A DNA stretch of 64,000 bases from Bufo bufo (lineage: Eukaryota > Chordata > Amphibia > Anura > Bufonidae): contig NC_053390.1 in the NCBI RefSeq assembly GCF_905171765.1, positions 301,609,122 to 301,673,121 of the forward strand, given 5' to 3'. The notes beneath the pieces were generated by a model, which was not told the DNA's origin, did no database searches, and was given only the letters and a program-made list of their open reading frames with translations. The position numbers and the translations under genes were made by a program. Below, piece after piece: positions 21,392 through 32,736 of this stretch; positions within the stretch are counted from its first letter, which is position 1, and the number at the start of each line of letters is the position of its first letter.

Positions 21392-21673
21392 GGCCTCATG
21401 CACACGACCGTGCTGTTTTTTGCAGACCGAAAAAATGGAAGCCACCCGTGCGCCTTCCGCAAACCGCGGAACGGAACGGGTGGCCCATTGTAGACATGCC
21501 TATTCTTGTCCGCAAAACGGACAATAATAGGACATGCTATATTTTTTTTGCGGGGCCCCAGAACGGAGCAACGGATGCGGACAGCACACACATTGAAGTG
21601 AATGGGTCTGCACCCGAGCCGCAAAAACTGCGGCTCGGATGCGGACCCGAACAACGGTCGTGTGCATGAGTCC
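21392..21673. mobile_element. MITE with TTA duplication (Harbinger-like)
   Basis: Terminal inverted repeats GGCCTCATGCACACGACCGT and ACGGTCGTGTGCATGAGTCC are flanked by TTA (21389-21391 and 21674-21676). The interior has GCGGACC/GGTCCGC-rich text shared with 38191-38530 and 62798-63121, so the three are one family. Confidence 0.75.
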
Positions 21674-21676
21674 TTA

Positions 21677-23094
21677 ATTTGAGGGTCCGCCATCAGCGCC
21701 GTTTTAACACATTGGTGAGCTCAGTGCAATAATGTCACATGCTCCACCAAGAATGTGCCAATTGATTCTTTTTTCTCTACCCCAGTTCAGGCTCTATCTA
21801 ATCTGATGTTTCCTGGACAATGCAGGGTTAATGCGTCAGTCTCACCTTCTGTCTGAACCTCTTTACCTATGTAGACCCACAGAGACATAAATTACAATCA
21901 GTGTACTAGGTGTCCCAGGGCTGATGAGACTGGCTTAGCAGAGGTGCAGTATCTACATGTTCCTGCCATCTTCTGTCATGGCTCCATCCCCTTTTATAAC
22001 CTGTATGTTATAAAATCATTGGAGATCCCTTTACTATGTGATTGATATACTGCCTGCTGGTCACGAATCAGAAGATCTGAAAACATTTCCTCACATAATG
22101 GTTCACATACTGCTAAATCATAGCCAGCTGTAGCGATTGCAGGTCTGTGGTGGTATGCAGGGCTGGGACAAGGTCCACCACCAACAGAGGCTGAGCTGCC
22201 CAAGTGCGCCCCCCCCCCCCCCCCCCCATCTACCCCACCAGACATTTAGATGTTATTTATTCCTGCAGCTCTAATGCTCTGATGATCACTGATCAGTAGA
22301 TGACTCAAGTCAAGCCCCCGCCCACCATTTAGATATGTATGTTTGTTATTAATCAGACATCCACCCCAACCCCATATGTTTTGTGGCTGGGGCTGTGTGC
22401 TGGGTAACCATCTCTCAGACTGCCATAACTGCTCAGGCCTTGTCATCTATGTGCACAGTGACTGAGAGGCAGTGAAGCTATGGGCTACATCTTAACCCTC
22501 CAGCACACTATTCTCCCCTACAGCCTGCTGCTCACTGCCTCATAGACAACAGTCACTTCCTGGTGGACCATACCAACATAAACCAGCTACAGGGGTGCTC
22601 CAACAAGAAAACTAACACTAAAGATAAGGTTAAAGTTATTCTAAATAATCTCCAGTTTATAGCTACTACTATGTGCACCAAGTAAGTCCCAGCCAGCAGC
22701 CCCATGCAGTGTGTGCAGATCTGAGCCAAAGCTAGAGTAGAAGTAGCAGGACAGCTACAGGCTTGGAGGTCTCACAGCTCCTAAATAATCAATGAGCAGG
22801 TCACAAGATGTGCTATAGGGGGCCCAGTGCAGCTGCACCATTTGCCCAATGGTTAATAAAGGAGTTCAGAGCTGAACCCGGACATACCCACATTTTCACA
22901 CAGGCATCCCCCCTAATATGAGCATCAGAGCAGTTGCTCTCCTTTCCCCTGTGCTGAATTGAGCAGTGCAAAGTTTTTTTTGGAGGTCCAGTGATGTACC
23001 AGGCTTTCCTTGGGTAAAGCTAAATGGAGGCTTCCGCCTAGCAGTGAGCCCGGTGACGTTACCGGCACTAATAGGTGGGCTTTGGCACTGCCCT
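21677..23094. other. Non-coding, mostly unassigned
   Basis: I find no gene, complete transposon or RNA gene. A pure C run lies at 22209-22227. The text at 22060-22200 and 22800-23090 is repeat-like but without termini. Confidence 0.4.
22209..22227. repeat. Homopolymer C run
   Basis: About 19 consecutive C residues, a likely length-variable site and a possible sequencing-error hot spot. Confidence 0.9.
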
Positions 23095-24005
23095 GGTCTG
23101 TAAAATAGTAAAAATAAGCGCCTCCTGTAGACTAAAAAATAAATGTCTCCTGTGACGGACTGCGCTGACTATAAAATGATTGCCTTCTGATGGGTCGCAC
23201 AGCCTATAAAATAAACGCCTCCTGATAGACTGCACTGACTATAAAACAAATGTCTCCTAATGGACTGCTCTTCCTATAAAATGAATGTCTTCTAATGGAC
23301 TGCACTGACTATAAAATGAATGTCTTCTAATGGACTGCACTGACTATATGCCTTGTGACAGATGGCAATGATTTTAAAATGAAAGCCTCCTGACAGACCG
23401 CACTGACTATAAAATAAATGCCACCTGATGTACTGCACTGACTATAAAATGAACGCCTCTTGAGGGACCATACTGACTTGAAAATGAACATTTCCTGACG
23501 GACTGCACTGAAGTAGCACACTGACTATAAAAGGAACGCCTACTGATGGACCGCACTGACTATAGAATGAACAACTCCTGATAGACCACACTGACTATAA
23601 AATTACCACCACCTGACAGACAGCACAGACTAAAAAATAAACTTCTATTATACTGCACTATAAAATGAACGCCTCGTGACGGACAGCTCTGACTTTATAA
23701 TGAAAGTTTCCTAACGGACCACACTGATGGACATGACTATAAAATAAATGCCTTCTGACGGACCCCACTGTAAAATGAACGCCACTTGATGGACCGTACT
23801 TACTATAAAATGAACAACACCTGACGAAATGGAGAGACTATAAAATGAACGCCTCTTGGATTGTACTGACTATAAAAAGCGCACCTCCTGATGGATCGCA
23901 CTGACTATAAAATGAACGCCTCTTGGATTGCACTGACTATAAAATGAAAGCCTCCTGACGGACCGCACCGACTATAAAATGAACACCTCCTGATGGACTG
24001 CACTG
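23095..24005. repeat. 35-bp satellite, decayed left flank
   Basis: Repeated units built on ACTGACTATAAAATGAACGC plus CTCCTGATGGACTGC, with many substitutions and variable spacing. Divergence increases to the left, as expected at the edge of an array where unequal exchange no longer homogenises units. The units have no coding content. Confidence 0.9.
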
Positions 24006-24825
24006 TGTAAGATCCTCACCTGTCTCGCACTCCGGTGTGACCAAAAAGGGTCCTCGTGGCGTTGCAGGACAGGTTACGCGTGTCTCCATTGATACACCAG
24101 CTCCAACCCCTTTGCGAACCGACGCGGGGATGCGTTCGCATATGCGCCGGAGGGGAAGACCGCATGGCTTTCGGGGACAGTGGCAGTACGCTGCGGGCGA
24201 GCTTGTCTCCGGTGCCTATTGCGGATTCCATTCCGGGGTCCATGTCAGCGTACTCTCGCAGAACCTGTCGCGCATCAGCATTTACATTCGAAAACGGGTT
24301 TGCAAGGGGATACGCGGCCGCGCTTCTTATGCCGACCAGCGAAGGGAATAGCACCTGGCCGCAAGTTCAAAGCAGATTAGGGGGCCGGCGTTGGTCTAAT
24401 TGACTAATGACCGACCAAAGCCTTGTACATAGGTGTAGGGAAAGATCATGACCTATGGGGAGTGGACACTTGGCGCCCTGGGATTTGTTAGAAGGCACAT
24501 AAAAGGTGGCCTCCCAGGTTGGTCAGTGCCCACTGTTATCCTTCCTTATCCAGGTGCAGGTCAGTACTGCTAGCTACTGACTGAAGTTTGCTGGGACCCC
24601 GTCCGTTCCAGTGGGACCCAGGACCCGGAACTTTCCGTGACGCATTCGTTTACCTGGTAAGTTGCACAGAGACTTATGTATGGATCGGGACTACTCCTGG
24701 CTTTCCTTCGTTTTTTGTTTGCCTGATGTTTGCCCAGTGAAGTTTACCTGGACTTTGCTTATTTTGTTAATAAACCCCTTTGACTTCATCCTCACTGGTC
24801 TGTTTCGTTGGTGCCTTGCATTACA
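24006..24825. mobile_element. Solo LTR inserted in the satellite
   Basis: This 820-bp sequence begins TGTAAGATCC and ends GCATTACA, flanked by CACTG at 24001-24005 and 24826-24830. It carries TATA-like CATAAAAGG near 24498 and AATAAA near 24768, both in plus orientation, so the LTR reads on the plus strand. There is no internal region, so LTR-LTR recombination probably removed the rest. Both flanks are satellite units, which proves the insertion target. Confidence 0.85.
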
Positions 24826-25459
24826 CACTGACTATAAAATGAACGCCTCCTGATGGACTGCACTGACTATAAAATGAACGCCTCCTGATGGACTGCACTG
24901 GCTATAAAATGAACGCCTCCTGATGGACTGCACTGGCTATAAAATGAACGCCTCCTGATGGACTGCACTGGCTATAAAATGAACGCCTCCTGATGGACTG
25001 CACTGACTATAAAATGAACGCCTCCTGATGGACTGCACTGACTATAAAATGAACGCCTCCTGATGGACTGCACTGACTATAAAATGAACGCCTCCTGATG
25101 GACTGCACTGACTATAAAATGAACGCCTCCTGATGGACTGCACTGACTATAAAATGAACGCCTCCTGATGGACTGCACTGACTATAAAATGAACGCCTCC
25201 TGATGGACTGCACTGACTATAAAATGAACGCCTCCTGATGGACTGCACTGACTATAAAATGAACGCCTCCTGATGGACTGCACTGACTATAAAATGAACG
25301 CCTCCTGATGGACTGCACTGACTATAAAATGAACGCCTCCTGATGGACTGCACTGACTATAAAATGAACGCCTCCTGATGGACTGCACTGACTATAAAAT
25401 GAATGCCTCCTGATGGACTGCACTGACTATAAAATGAAGGCCTCCTGATGGACTGCACT
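24826..25459. repeat. 35-bp satellite, homogeneous core
   Basis: About 18 head-to-tail units of 35 bp, nearly identical (unit GAACGCCTCCTGATGGACTG plus CACTGACTATAAAAT). Variation is almost limited to ACTGAC against ACTGGC and one or two base changes at the right end. The uniformity points to recent amplification or gene-conversion-like homogenisation. Confidence 0.95.
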
Positions 25460-26770
25460 CAGAGGCGGCTCTTCCATTAGGCCACTTAGGCCGCCGCCTA
25501 AGGCCTCGCGCTGGTGGGGGCCTCGCTCTGGCTCCCACCCGACACCAAGAACTTGCGGCGGTGTCGGGTGGGAGCGTCCTTAGGTCAAAACATTCCAGGC
25601 CCCGAATGCTATTCCCCAACCCCCTTGTACTTGTCTGTCCACTAATCTGCTAGGCTGCTCCGCTGCACGGTAATGAATTCAGTCACTTGAGAGCGCAACC
25701 CAGTCGTGCGGTGCGTAATCCCTCGAGACCCGCGGGAGGTCACGGGTCTCCCGGGATTACGCGCCACAGGATGGGGTAGCGCTGTCAAGTGACTGAAGTT
25801 GAACGCATGCTCGCTCAGCAGCCTAGCAGATAAGCGGACAAGTACAAGGTGGGGGTGAAATTTCATAATATGAAGCAGTGAGTGGGAAAATTTGTGAGGC
25901 AGTGTGGGGGGACAAATTACTTAATGGGGCAGTGTGGGGGGACAAATTACTTAATGGGGCAGTGTGGCGGACAAATTACTTAATAGGGGCAGTGTGGTGG
26001 ACAAGTTACTTAATGGGGGCAGTGTGGGGGCAAATTACTTAATGGGGCAGTGTGGGGGGCAATTTACTTAATGGGGGGCAGTATTACACTCTGCAGAGAC
26101 GAGGCGGCTGATTGAAGTTGTACGGACCGAATGGAGAAGATGATGATAGAGAAGATCTACATCAGAGGAGACGTCACCTGGAGGCACTGGATGTGACAGG
26201 TATGTGCTGCTGTATAGCAAGTACAGCAAAATGCGGTGTGTGGGGGGAGGGTCGATTTAGAGAACTGGGCCAGGGTCAATGCAAAGTGTTAATATGCACT
26301 GTGAATATAAGCCCTGTACTGTGTTGTCACTGTGCATATTAACCCTTTACTGTGATGTCACTGCATATTAAAGGGGTACTCTGGGATAGGAAAATAAATC
26401 CCCTATCCAAAGGATAGAAGATAAGTGTCTGATCGGGGGGGTCTGGCCGTTGGGATCCCCCACGATCTCCTGTATGGTACTCCGGATCTCCTTGTGCCCA
26501 AAGTGGTCAACACTCCCCCTCCATGTATCTATGGGAGAGCCGCAGATACAGCACTTGTGTATCTCGATGTCTTACCACTAGCAGAGTACATGGAGAGGAC
26601 GTGTGACCACGACCACCTGCTCTCGTAGCGACGTGTGGTTGACACAGCTTATTTCTTGAGGACTGAGCCGGGGCGCCGTACAGCGAGATCACGAGCAATC
26701 CCAACAATCGTTGCGTGGGGGCCTCATGTTCGAGTTTCGGCCCTAAGTGCCTCACAAAGTCTCAGAGGCC
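25460..26770. mobile_element. Composite insertion within the satellite
   Basis: Non-satellite DNA between two blocks of the array. It includes an inverted repeat pair built on CACCCGACACC and GGTGTCGGGTGGG (25537-25572), and a second pair (GTCACTTGA and TCAAGTGAC, 25681-25795). A 27-30-bp minisatellite and a repeat beginning AAAGGGGTACTCTGGGATAGG (26370) follow. No gene is visible and no clear termini of a single element were found. Confidence 0.5.
25895..26085. repeat. Minisatellite, about 27-30-bp unit
   Basis: About six copies of GGCAGTGTGGGGG-ACAAATTACTTAATG differ mainly in the number of G residues. It sits inside the composite insertion. Confidence 0.85.
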
Positions 26771-27525
26771 TCCTGACTGCACGCGACTATAAATTGAAGG
26801 CCTCCTGATGGCACTGCACTGACTTTAAAAATGAAGGGCCTCCTGATGACTGCAGCTGACTATAATGAACGCGCTCCATGATGGACTGCACTAGAGTCTA
26901 TAAACTCTGACAGGCCTCCCTGATGGACTCGCACTGACCTATAAAAAATGACGCTCCTGATGCGACTCGCAATGCTATAAGAATGACGCACTACCTGAAT
27001 GGATTGCATGACTATTAAAGGTTAATGCCTCCTGATGGACTGCACTGACTATGAAATGAATGCCTCCTGATGGACTGCACTGACTATAAAATTAACGCCT
27101 CCTGATGGACTGCACTGACTATAAAATGAATGCCTCCTGATGGACTGCACTGGCTATAAAATGAATGCCTCCTGATGGACTGCACTGGCTATAAAATGAA
27201 TGCCTCCTGATGGACTGCACTGGCTATAAAATGAACGCCTCCTGATGGACTGCATGGACTATCAAATGAACGCCTCGTGATAGACTGCATTGACTGTAAA
27301 ATAAACTTCTCCTGATATAGACCACACTGACTATAAAATGAACGTTTCCTGACGGACTGTACTGACTATAAAATAAACTCCTCCTGACGGACTGTACTGA
27401 CTATAAAATGAACGCTTCCTGAAGGACTGCACTGACTATAAAATGAACGTCTCTTGACAGACTGCACTGACTATAAAAAGAATGCCTCTTGACAGACCAG
27501 TGTGGCGTTCATTTTATAGTCAGTT
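26771..27525. repeat. 35-bp satellite, right flank
   Basis: Units of the same satellite continue. The part 26771-27010 has many single-base insertions and deletions. From 27010 to 27240 units are clean again, then they diverge gradually. The final unit at about 27503-27525 (GCGTTCATTTTATAGTCAG) is inverted relative to the rest. Confidence 0.88.
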
Positions 27526-27760
27526 CGGTCAGTCAGGTGAGTCAGTTCGGTCAGTTATTATTATCATTTGATGGAGATGGCACTTCCATTATTTAAATTT
27601 TTCTCCCTCTATAGTTGGCCATTCTGCGTTTATTGTAATTTATTTTGTGGCATTTTTTATTTAGATTTTTTTTGCAATTACTACAAAATTGCAAAAATTT
27701 ACTTCTGATTTTATCTGCTAAACAAAACAAAAAAAGATGTATCTGTAGACATCAGTACAT
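27526..27760. other. AT-rich spacer
   Basis: Short GTCAGTTCGGTCAGT repeats followed by AT-rich DNA. No feature can be supported. Confidence 0.4.
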
Positions 27761-27768
27761 TGTACATG

Positions 27769-28560
27769 GTGTGGGGGTTAGCTCTTCTCCGGGGGTCATT
27801 CACACAAGTATCTTCGCCAGACACCAAGTTTAAGGTCCAAACATCGCTTTTATTTGGCACCTCAGCAAAACAAACATAATACAAAACAAACACCTGCCCG
27901 GCTGGGCTCTAACTAAACATATGGTAGAATCCCTGACTCATCTATAGAGTACTGTTCAGACACAGTGTTAGGTCCGGCTTTCTCAGCCAAGCATATACCA
28001 GTCCCCAGGCTGTAACACGGTCAGTCCAGGCTATGACCCAGCCTCGTGGTTTCTTAGCCTAGTCCGGCTGGAACCACACACCCAGAGCCTCACCCGGCCT
28101 TTGTTTGCAACCACGCCCCCGACTGACAGTCTGGGATGGGCTTTTACTCCCCAGTAATGATCCCAGGTGATTACACCTGGGGATCCCTCATGCTAGGGAA
28201 AACCTGCCCTGGAATGGGAGGGGTGGATTGGCAGCTCCCTCTACCAACCTAGCTCCCAATCCAAGTAAAATCCAGCCCTAAATACTAAACAAAATAGCTC
28301 CAGCAACTATGCCTTGCTGAAGCCAGCACCACTCTGGGACTTTACTTATCTCACCCAGTTGAGGAACCTGGGTGAGATATACCCCTCTTCTGGGATCCTT
28401 ATTCACTTTAGTGTTCACATCACCACAATGGGAATACTGTACATTATACATGGGAAGAATACTATTGAGGTTTGTAGTCAAAGAAAATCCACCTATTAAT
28501 AGCATTGGTCTCTGTGGCTCAAAGTGTACAGTGTCTCCCATACAGAAGGTCCTGGGTTAA
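27769..28560 (-). repeat. Possible LTR or LTR-derived sequence
   Basis: The text TGTGGGGGTTAGC...CAGTGACA is bounded in LTR style, and TTTATTTGG near 27850 would be a polyadenylation signal on the minus strand. There is a GC-rich, non-coding composition with a palindrome AGGTGATTACACCT at 28164. No matching second copy and no target duplication were found, so the class is uncertain. Confidence 0.35.
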
Positions 28561-29329
28561 AGACCTACACGCACAGTGACAATTTTGAAAGAATAGGCAG
28601 ATTAAACGTTAAATACACAGAGGTATCCCCAAGTGCTAGGGGGTACCTCCCTTCATCATATCCCTGACTCGATGCATACACACAGTCATACATGGAGTCA
28701 GTAGAGCAGGGACTCCTAAGTGCATTGACATATTAGTTTTACAGGGCAAACTTGGCTTTTGCATAGGGCCACAGAGTTCAAGGGCAGCAGTGAAATAGGT
28801 GGAGGGATTTTTCCTGAGTTTGTGGATATTTACTTTTCCATAAGAGCTCATTCATTACACCTACTCACACATGAGTCTGGAGTATCATTTTAGTTTGCAA
28901 TTTTTTTTTTTTAAAAGGTGCAAAACTCAAAATATTATCAAACAATTGCTGTCAAAATAGGCCAAACCCCCAAACAATGCACACTTTTGGTAAACTTTGT
29001 TGGTATATGTCACAACCCTAGACCTCTGATGCGAATTTTAAAAAGTTGAAAAATATATTATTGCTACCCTGAGCAGCTAGCAGCATTATTAATGTATATT
29101 ATACTGGGTGGGTGAAAGAACTGGGGCATAAGGGAGCCTTCTGTATCTCTATAGCTCAAGTGTCACAAAAAACAAGAAAAATATATGATTTTGGAAGAGC
29201 TGCAGTATTTTTATCTACCACTAGGTGACACACTTCTACTACGTACTTGTGCTTTTGACAATGACAGTTTTGTAGAGCTAGCATTCTACACTCCTGTCAC
29301 TGCAGTATGGGAGGAAGAACAACTGTAAT
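28561..29329. other. Non-coding, no identifiable feature
   Basis: No gene or transposon termini are visible. There is a T-run at 28902-28914. The small frames here lack any domain signal. Confidence 0.4.
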
Positions 29330-29800
29330 CAGGGGCATAGCTATAGTGGAAGCAGGAGAAGCGGCTGATATGGGACCCAAACTCAGAAGGGGCCCGACCA
29401 GGAAGATGACTGAAAGATGACTGAAAGAGACATGGCATACAGCCAGTGGCGTACATAGAGAAGTAAGGGCCCCATAGCAAGGATCAAACCAGGCCCCCCA
29501 CACAGGACAGAAGGGTTTCCGGCCTAAACCCTTTTCAATGACCCTTGGGCCATTTTTCGACAACATCATTTGCTAAAAGTTGTTTCCCATAGAGGATATA
29601 GTCCTGACCAAGTTTTCACCTCCAGTAGAAGAGGGAATGATCCCAACTGGGCCCCCTCTTGGTCTGCTGCTATGGTAGTTATGTCCCTGCATACAGCATA
29701 TACGTGTAGGAAACGGAGGGAGTGACTGCATGGCCTGGTCTGAAAGAGCGATACTTCACTTTGACACTGTGTATAGAACAGCATTTTCAGTGGTGAGAAA
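29330..29800. mobile_element. hAT-like MITE fragment, host of a nested MITE
   Basis: The left end CAGGGGCATAGCTATAG is the degenerate CAGGGGCGTAGCTA terminus also seen at 55488 and 61346. Interior text (GGACCCAAACTCAGAAGGGG) matches 61375-61400. It is interrupted at 29444-29689 by a second MITE and resumes with GTAGGAAACGGAGGGA. The right terminus is not recognisable. Confidence 0.55.
29444..29689. mobile_element. Nested hAT MITE with perfect 8-bp duplication
   Basis: It runs from CAGTGGCGTACATAG to TAGTTATGTCCCTG and is flanked by CATACAGC at 29436-29443 and again at 29690-29697. An exact 8-bp duplication and a CAGTG-type end identify the hAT superfamily. It is non-coding. Confidence 0.8.
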
Positions 29801-30387
29801 GATTTTTCTGTGGAAAATATTCTTATTCAGACATATTTGTATGTACTGTATGTCTATTTAACTGTCCAAAACTGATGGAGACCCATATCTGGGAAAGGAA
29901 TTTTCTAAATCACTATCACTTGGCCTAAATAGGCTAATTTCCTATCTTAACCCAGATATTAAAACTTAATTTTTACTAACTCAATTGTTAAAACACATCT
30001 GATAAAGCTAACTTTTAATGTGAATTACTAAGTGAGCACAAACAGAAGTAGTTAAAACTAACTGGTAACCATAGTTATTTGGTGGAGCAGAGGTGCTGGA
30101 TTGATTACAAATGGCAGCTAGGAGTGCGCTTTCCCAATGCTGTAACACTTTCTATAACACTCTGAGAGTCTGAATTTGCGCACACATACAATGGTGACCA
30201 GAACTTAAAACCTAACTCATGCCCCCAACATGTTTCACCAGCTAATTTGGCTTCATCAGATTAGCTGGATGAAGCCGGATTAGCTGGTGAAACATGTTGT
30301 GTCTATTTAACTGGAAACATCCCAAAAAGGGGGGGGGGGGAATTGGAGTACTGGCCAAAAAATGAAATTCTGGAGCACCTTATCTTA
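29801..30387. other. Non-coding sequence with a hairpin
   Basis: No gene is visible. It includes the inverted repeat at 30226-30299 and a G run at about 30330-30340. The surrounding text is probably an old repeat. Confidence 0.35.
30226..30299. repeat. Hairpin with 34-bp arms
   Basis: CAACATGTTTCACCAGCTAA in the left arm faces TTAGCTGGTGAAACATGTTG in the right arm, with pairing continuing through GGCTTCATC/GATGAAGCC and a very short loop. Only two or so mismatches occur. Confidence 0.85.
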
Positions 30388-30773
30388 AGCTAGTTTCACA
30401 CTAGTGGCAGGGGACTCCGGCAGGCTGTTCCGGCGGGTGAACAGCCTGTCGGATCCGTCCTGCGACTAGTTCACGTGTGCCCCCGACTGCCTCTCCATCC
30501 CCATTGACTATAATGGGGGCGGGGGGCAGATTTCCGGCAGCAGCGCAGGCCGAGAGGCAGCCGGACTAAAAGTACTGCATGCAGTACTTTTAGTCCGGCC
30601 TCGTCTCGTCGTGCACTGCCATATTGCTGCCGGAACTCCGCCCCCATTATAGTCAAAGGGGATGGAGCGGCAGTCCGAGGGCACACGTGAACTAGCGGCA
30701 GGACGGATCCGACAGGCTGTTCACCCGCCGGAACAGCCTGCCGGAGTCCCCTGCCGCTAGTGTGAAAGTACCC
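30388..30773. mobile_element. Almost fully palindromic MITE with TTA duplication
   Basis: The ends AGCTAGTTTCACACTAG and CTAGTGTGAAAGTACCC are flanked by TTA (30385-30387 and 30774-30776). Nearly the whole 386 bp forms one long hairpin centred near 30577 (AGTACTGCATGCAGTACT). It could form a cruciform or a double-stranded RNA if transcribed. Confidence 0.82.
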
Positions 30774-30776
30774 TTA

Positions 30777-31194
30777 GAACTCTTTTCTTTGAGAGTCATA
30801 CGATTCCTCTGTTATTCATCCTGGAAATGTATTAATAAGTTGACAACTGGATGTTACCATTCCCCTTATCAATACAGTGTGTCAGCACTAATATGACTAT
30901 GTGCAGGAGACCTAACTCTTACCTGTTGGCTAAGCTTGCATTTTACAATTTCTACAAGAGCTATTTCTCCACATTCATGGAACAAACAGTACTTAGCAAC
31001 ATTTCTGTTGGCAATCTTTTGGCAATGGCACAATCAAGCCTCATGGGAACAGCCACTCCTGGGTTGGGTTTACATAAGCACCACCCATTTTCAGGCCGGT
31101 AAGACCTGAAATTGCCAGGATTCTGACAAGATGACAAGATCTCTGTATTGTCCATAAATATATGAGTGCACAGTATTTAGGCCTGTGACTATAA
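30777..31194. other. Non-coding, old repeat-like sequence
   Basis: GAGAGTCATACGATTCCTC and following text look like a dispersed repeat of unknown class. I see no gene here. Confidence 0.3.
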
Positions 31195-31445
31195 CTTGAG
31201 GGAATAGGAATAATATCACAAGTTGAGGGGACTAGATTTCTAGAGATGGACCTTGATCCAAGGATTTATTTTTATTCTGATTGTTATACTGTATTTGAAG
31301 CTGGAAAGGAATTTTTATCCTAACATTAGGTCCTTATATGGGTTTTTGCCCTCTTCTAGATCAGCCCTGAATGATTATAGATTGTACTTCATGACTTGAA
31401 TCTTTTTATCAACCTAAGAAACTACGGTATGTAACTATGTAAATT
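31195..31445 (+). mobile_element. LINE 3' tail fragment
   Basis: The text GGAAAGGAATTTTTATCC, GGGTTTTTGCC and the end TATGTAACTATGTAA parallel the tail of the LINE fragment at 8800-8975. Only the 3' untranslated part remains. Confidence 0.5.
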
Positions 31446-31530
31446 CAATTCATGAGATGGTTTAGGTGACTTTCTAAGTGAAACACTTTGAAGTAAATGG
31501 AAGCTGGATGACCTACTGACCAACAAACGC

Positions 31531-32736
31531 TATATGGACAAAGGTACTGGGATGCCTATGTGTTACACCTACAGGAGCTTTTATGATATCCAATTCTAAA
31601 GCCATACTGTAGGTAATAACATGGAGTGGATCTTCCCTTTACATATGAAACAATGTACCGTATACCCTACTGTGAAGTTTCCATTCTTTGGAATGTCTCA
31701 TTGACACATTCTTTGGAATGTGTCAATGAGATTTTTTGGCCATTCATCCAGAAGAGCATTTGTGAGGACAGCTACTGATGTAGGACGAGAGGCCCTGGCT
31801 AGCAATCTCCATTCTAGTTTATCCCAAAGATGTTGCGGTGAGGTCAGGACTCTGTGTGCGGGCCAGTCAAATTCTTCCACACTTCCACTCTCACTCAAGC
31901 ATGCCTTCATGGGCTTTGCTTTGTGCACTGGGCACAGTCCTGCAGGAACATAAAAGGGCCTTCTCCAAACTGATCCCACAAAGTTGGAAGCATGCAATTG
32001 TTCAAAATGTCTTTGTAGGCCAACTCTGGAAATTAATTCCATAGCTTTATTCTTCCTCCACCAAACTGTACAGTTGGCACAATGTCAGGCAGGTAACATT
32101 GTCCTGGCATTTGCCAGACCCAGACTCATCCACCAGACTGCCAGATAGAGAAGTGTGATTCATCACTCCACAGAACATGTTTTTACTGCTCCAGAGTCCA
32201 GTGGCAGCATGCTTCACACCACTCTGACACTTGACATTGTGCTTGGTGATATTAGACTTGCTTGCTGCTGCTTGGCCATGCCAAAAAGCCCCCATTGCTT
32301 ACTTTTTGTGCTTATGTTAATGTCAAAGGAGGTTTGAAACTGTACAGTTTATTGAGTCAGCAGAGCGTTGGTGACTTTTACGCACTATGTAACCTCAGCA
32401 CTCAGTAACCCTGCTCTGTAAATTTACGTGATCTACCACTTCATGGCGGAGCTGCTGTGGTTCCTAAACACTTCCACTTTTGCAATAATTCCACTTACAG
32501 TTTATGGTGAAATATCTAGGAGGGAAAAACGTAACAAACTGACTTGTAATGGTGGCATCCTATTACAGGACCACGCTGGAATTCATTGAGCTCTTTAGAA
32601 CGAGACATTCTTTCACAAACGTTTCTAAAGACAGACTGTATGACTAGATGCTGGATTTTATACACCTGTGGTAATGGGACTGAATGAAGCACCTTAACTC
32701 AGTGAATAAGTGTACCTCAATACTTTTCTCCATATA
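31531..32736 (-). mobile_element. Tc1/mariner-like element, heavily decayed
   Basis: The left end TATATGGACAAAGGTACTGGG and right end GTACCTCAATACTTTTCTCCATATA form an inverted pair with TA at the outer edges. The minus strand retains pieces of a DDE transposase: GGGR-type glycine-rich text near 32060 and HLWDKLEWRLLARASRPTSV near 31800. That order fits a Tc1-like enzyme. Stops and frameshifts throughout show it is inactive. Confidence 0.7.

Noticed and set aside
22456..22470. CACAGTG heptamer as another RSS
   Set aside because: No nonamer at 12 or 23 bp and no V, D or J frame next to it.
24826..25459. Regular repeats resembling a CRISPR array
   Set aside because: Units are contiguous 35-bp tandem copies without unique spacers, and the DNA is vertebrate. 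It is a satellite.
28500..28566. tRNA-like stretch (GTGGCTCAAAGTG then GGTCCTGGGTTAAAGACC)
   Set aside because: The A- and B-box resemblance is weak, the acceptor stem does not pair, and no anticodon arm forms. It could be a SINE relic but cannot be supported.
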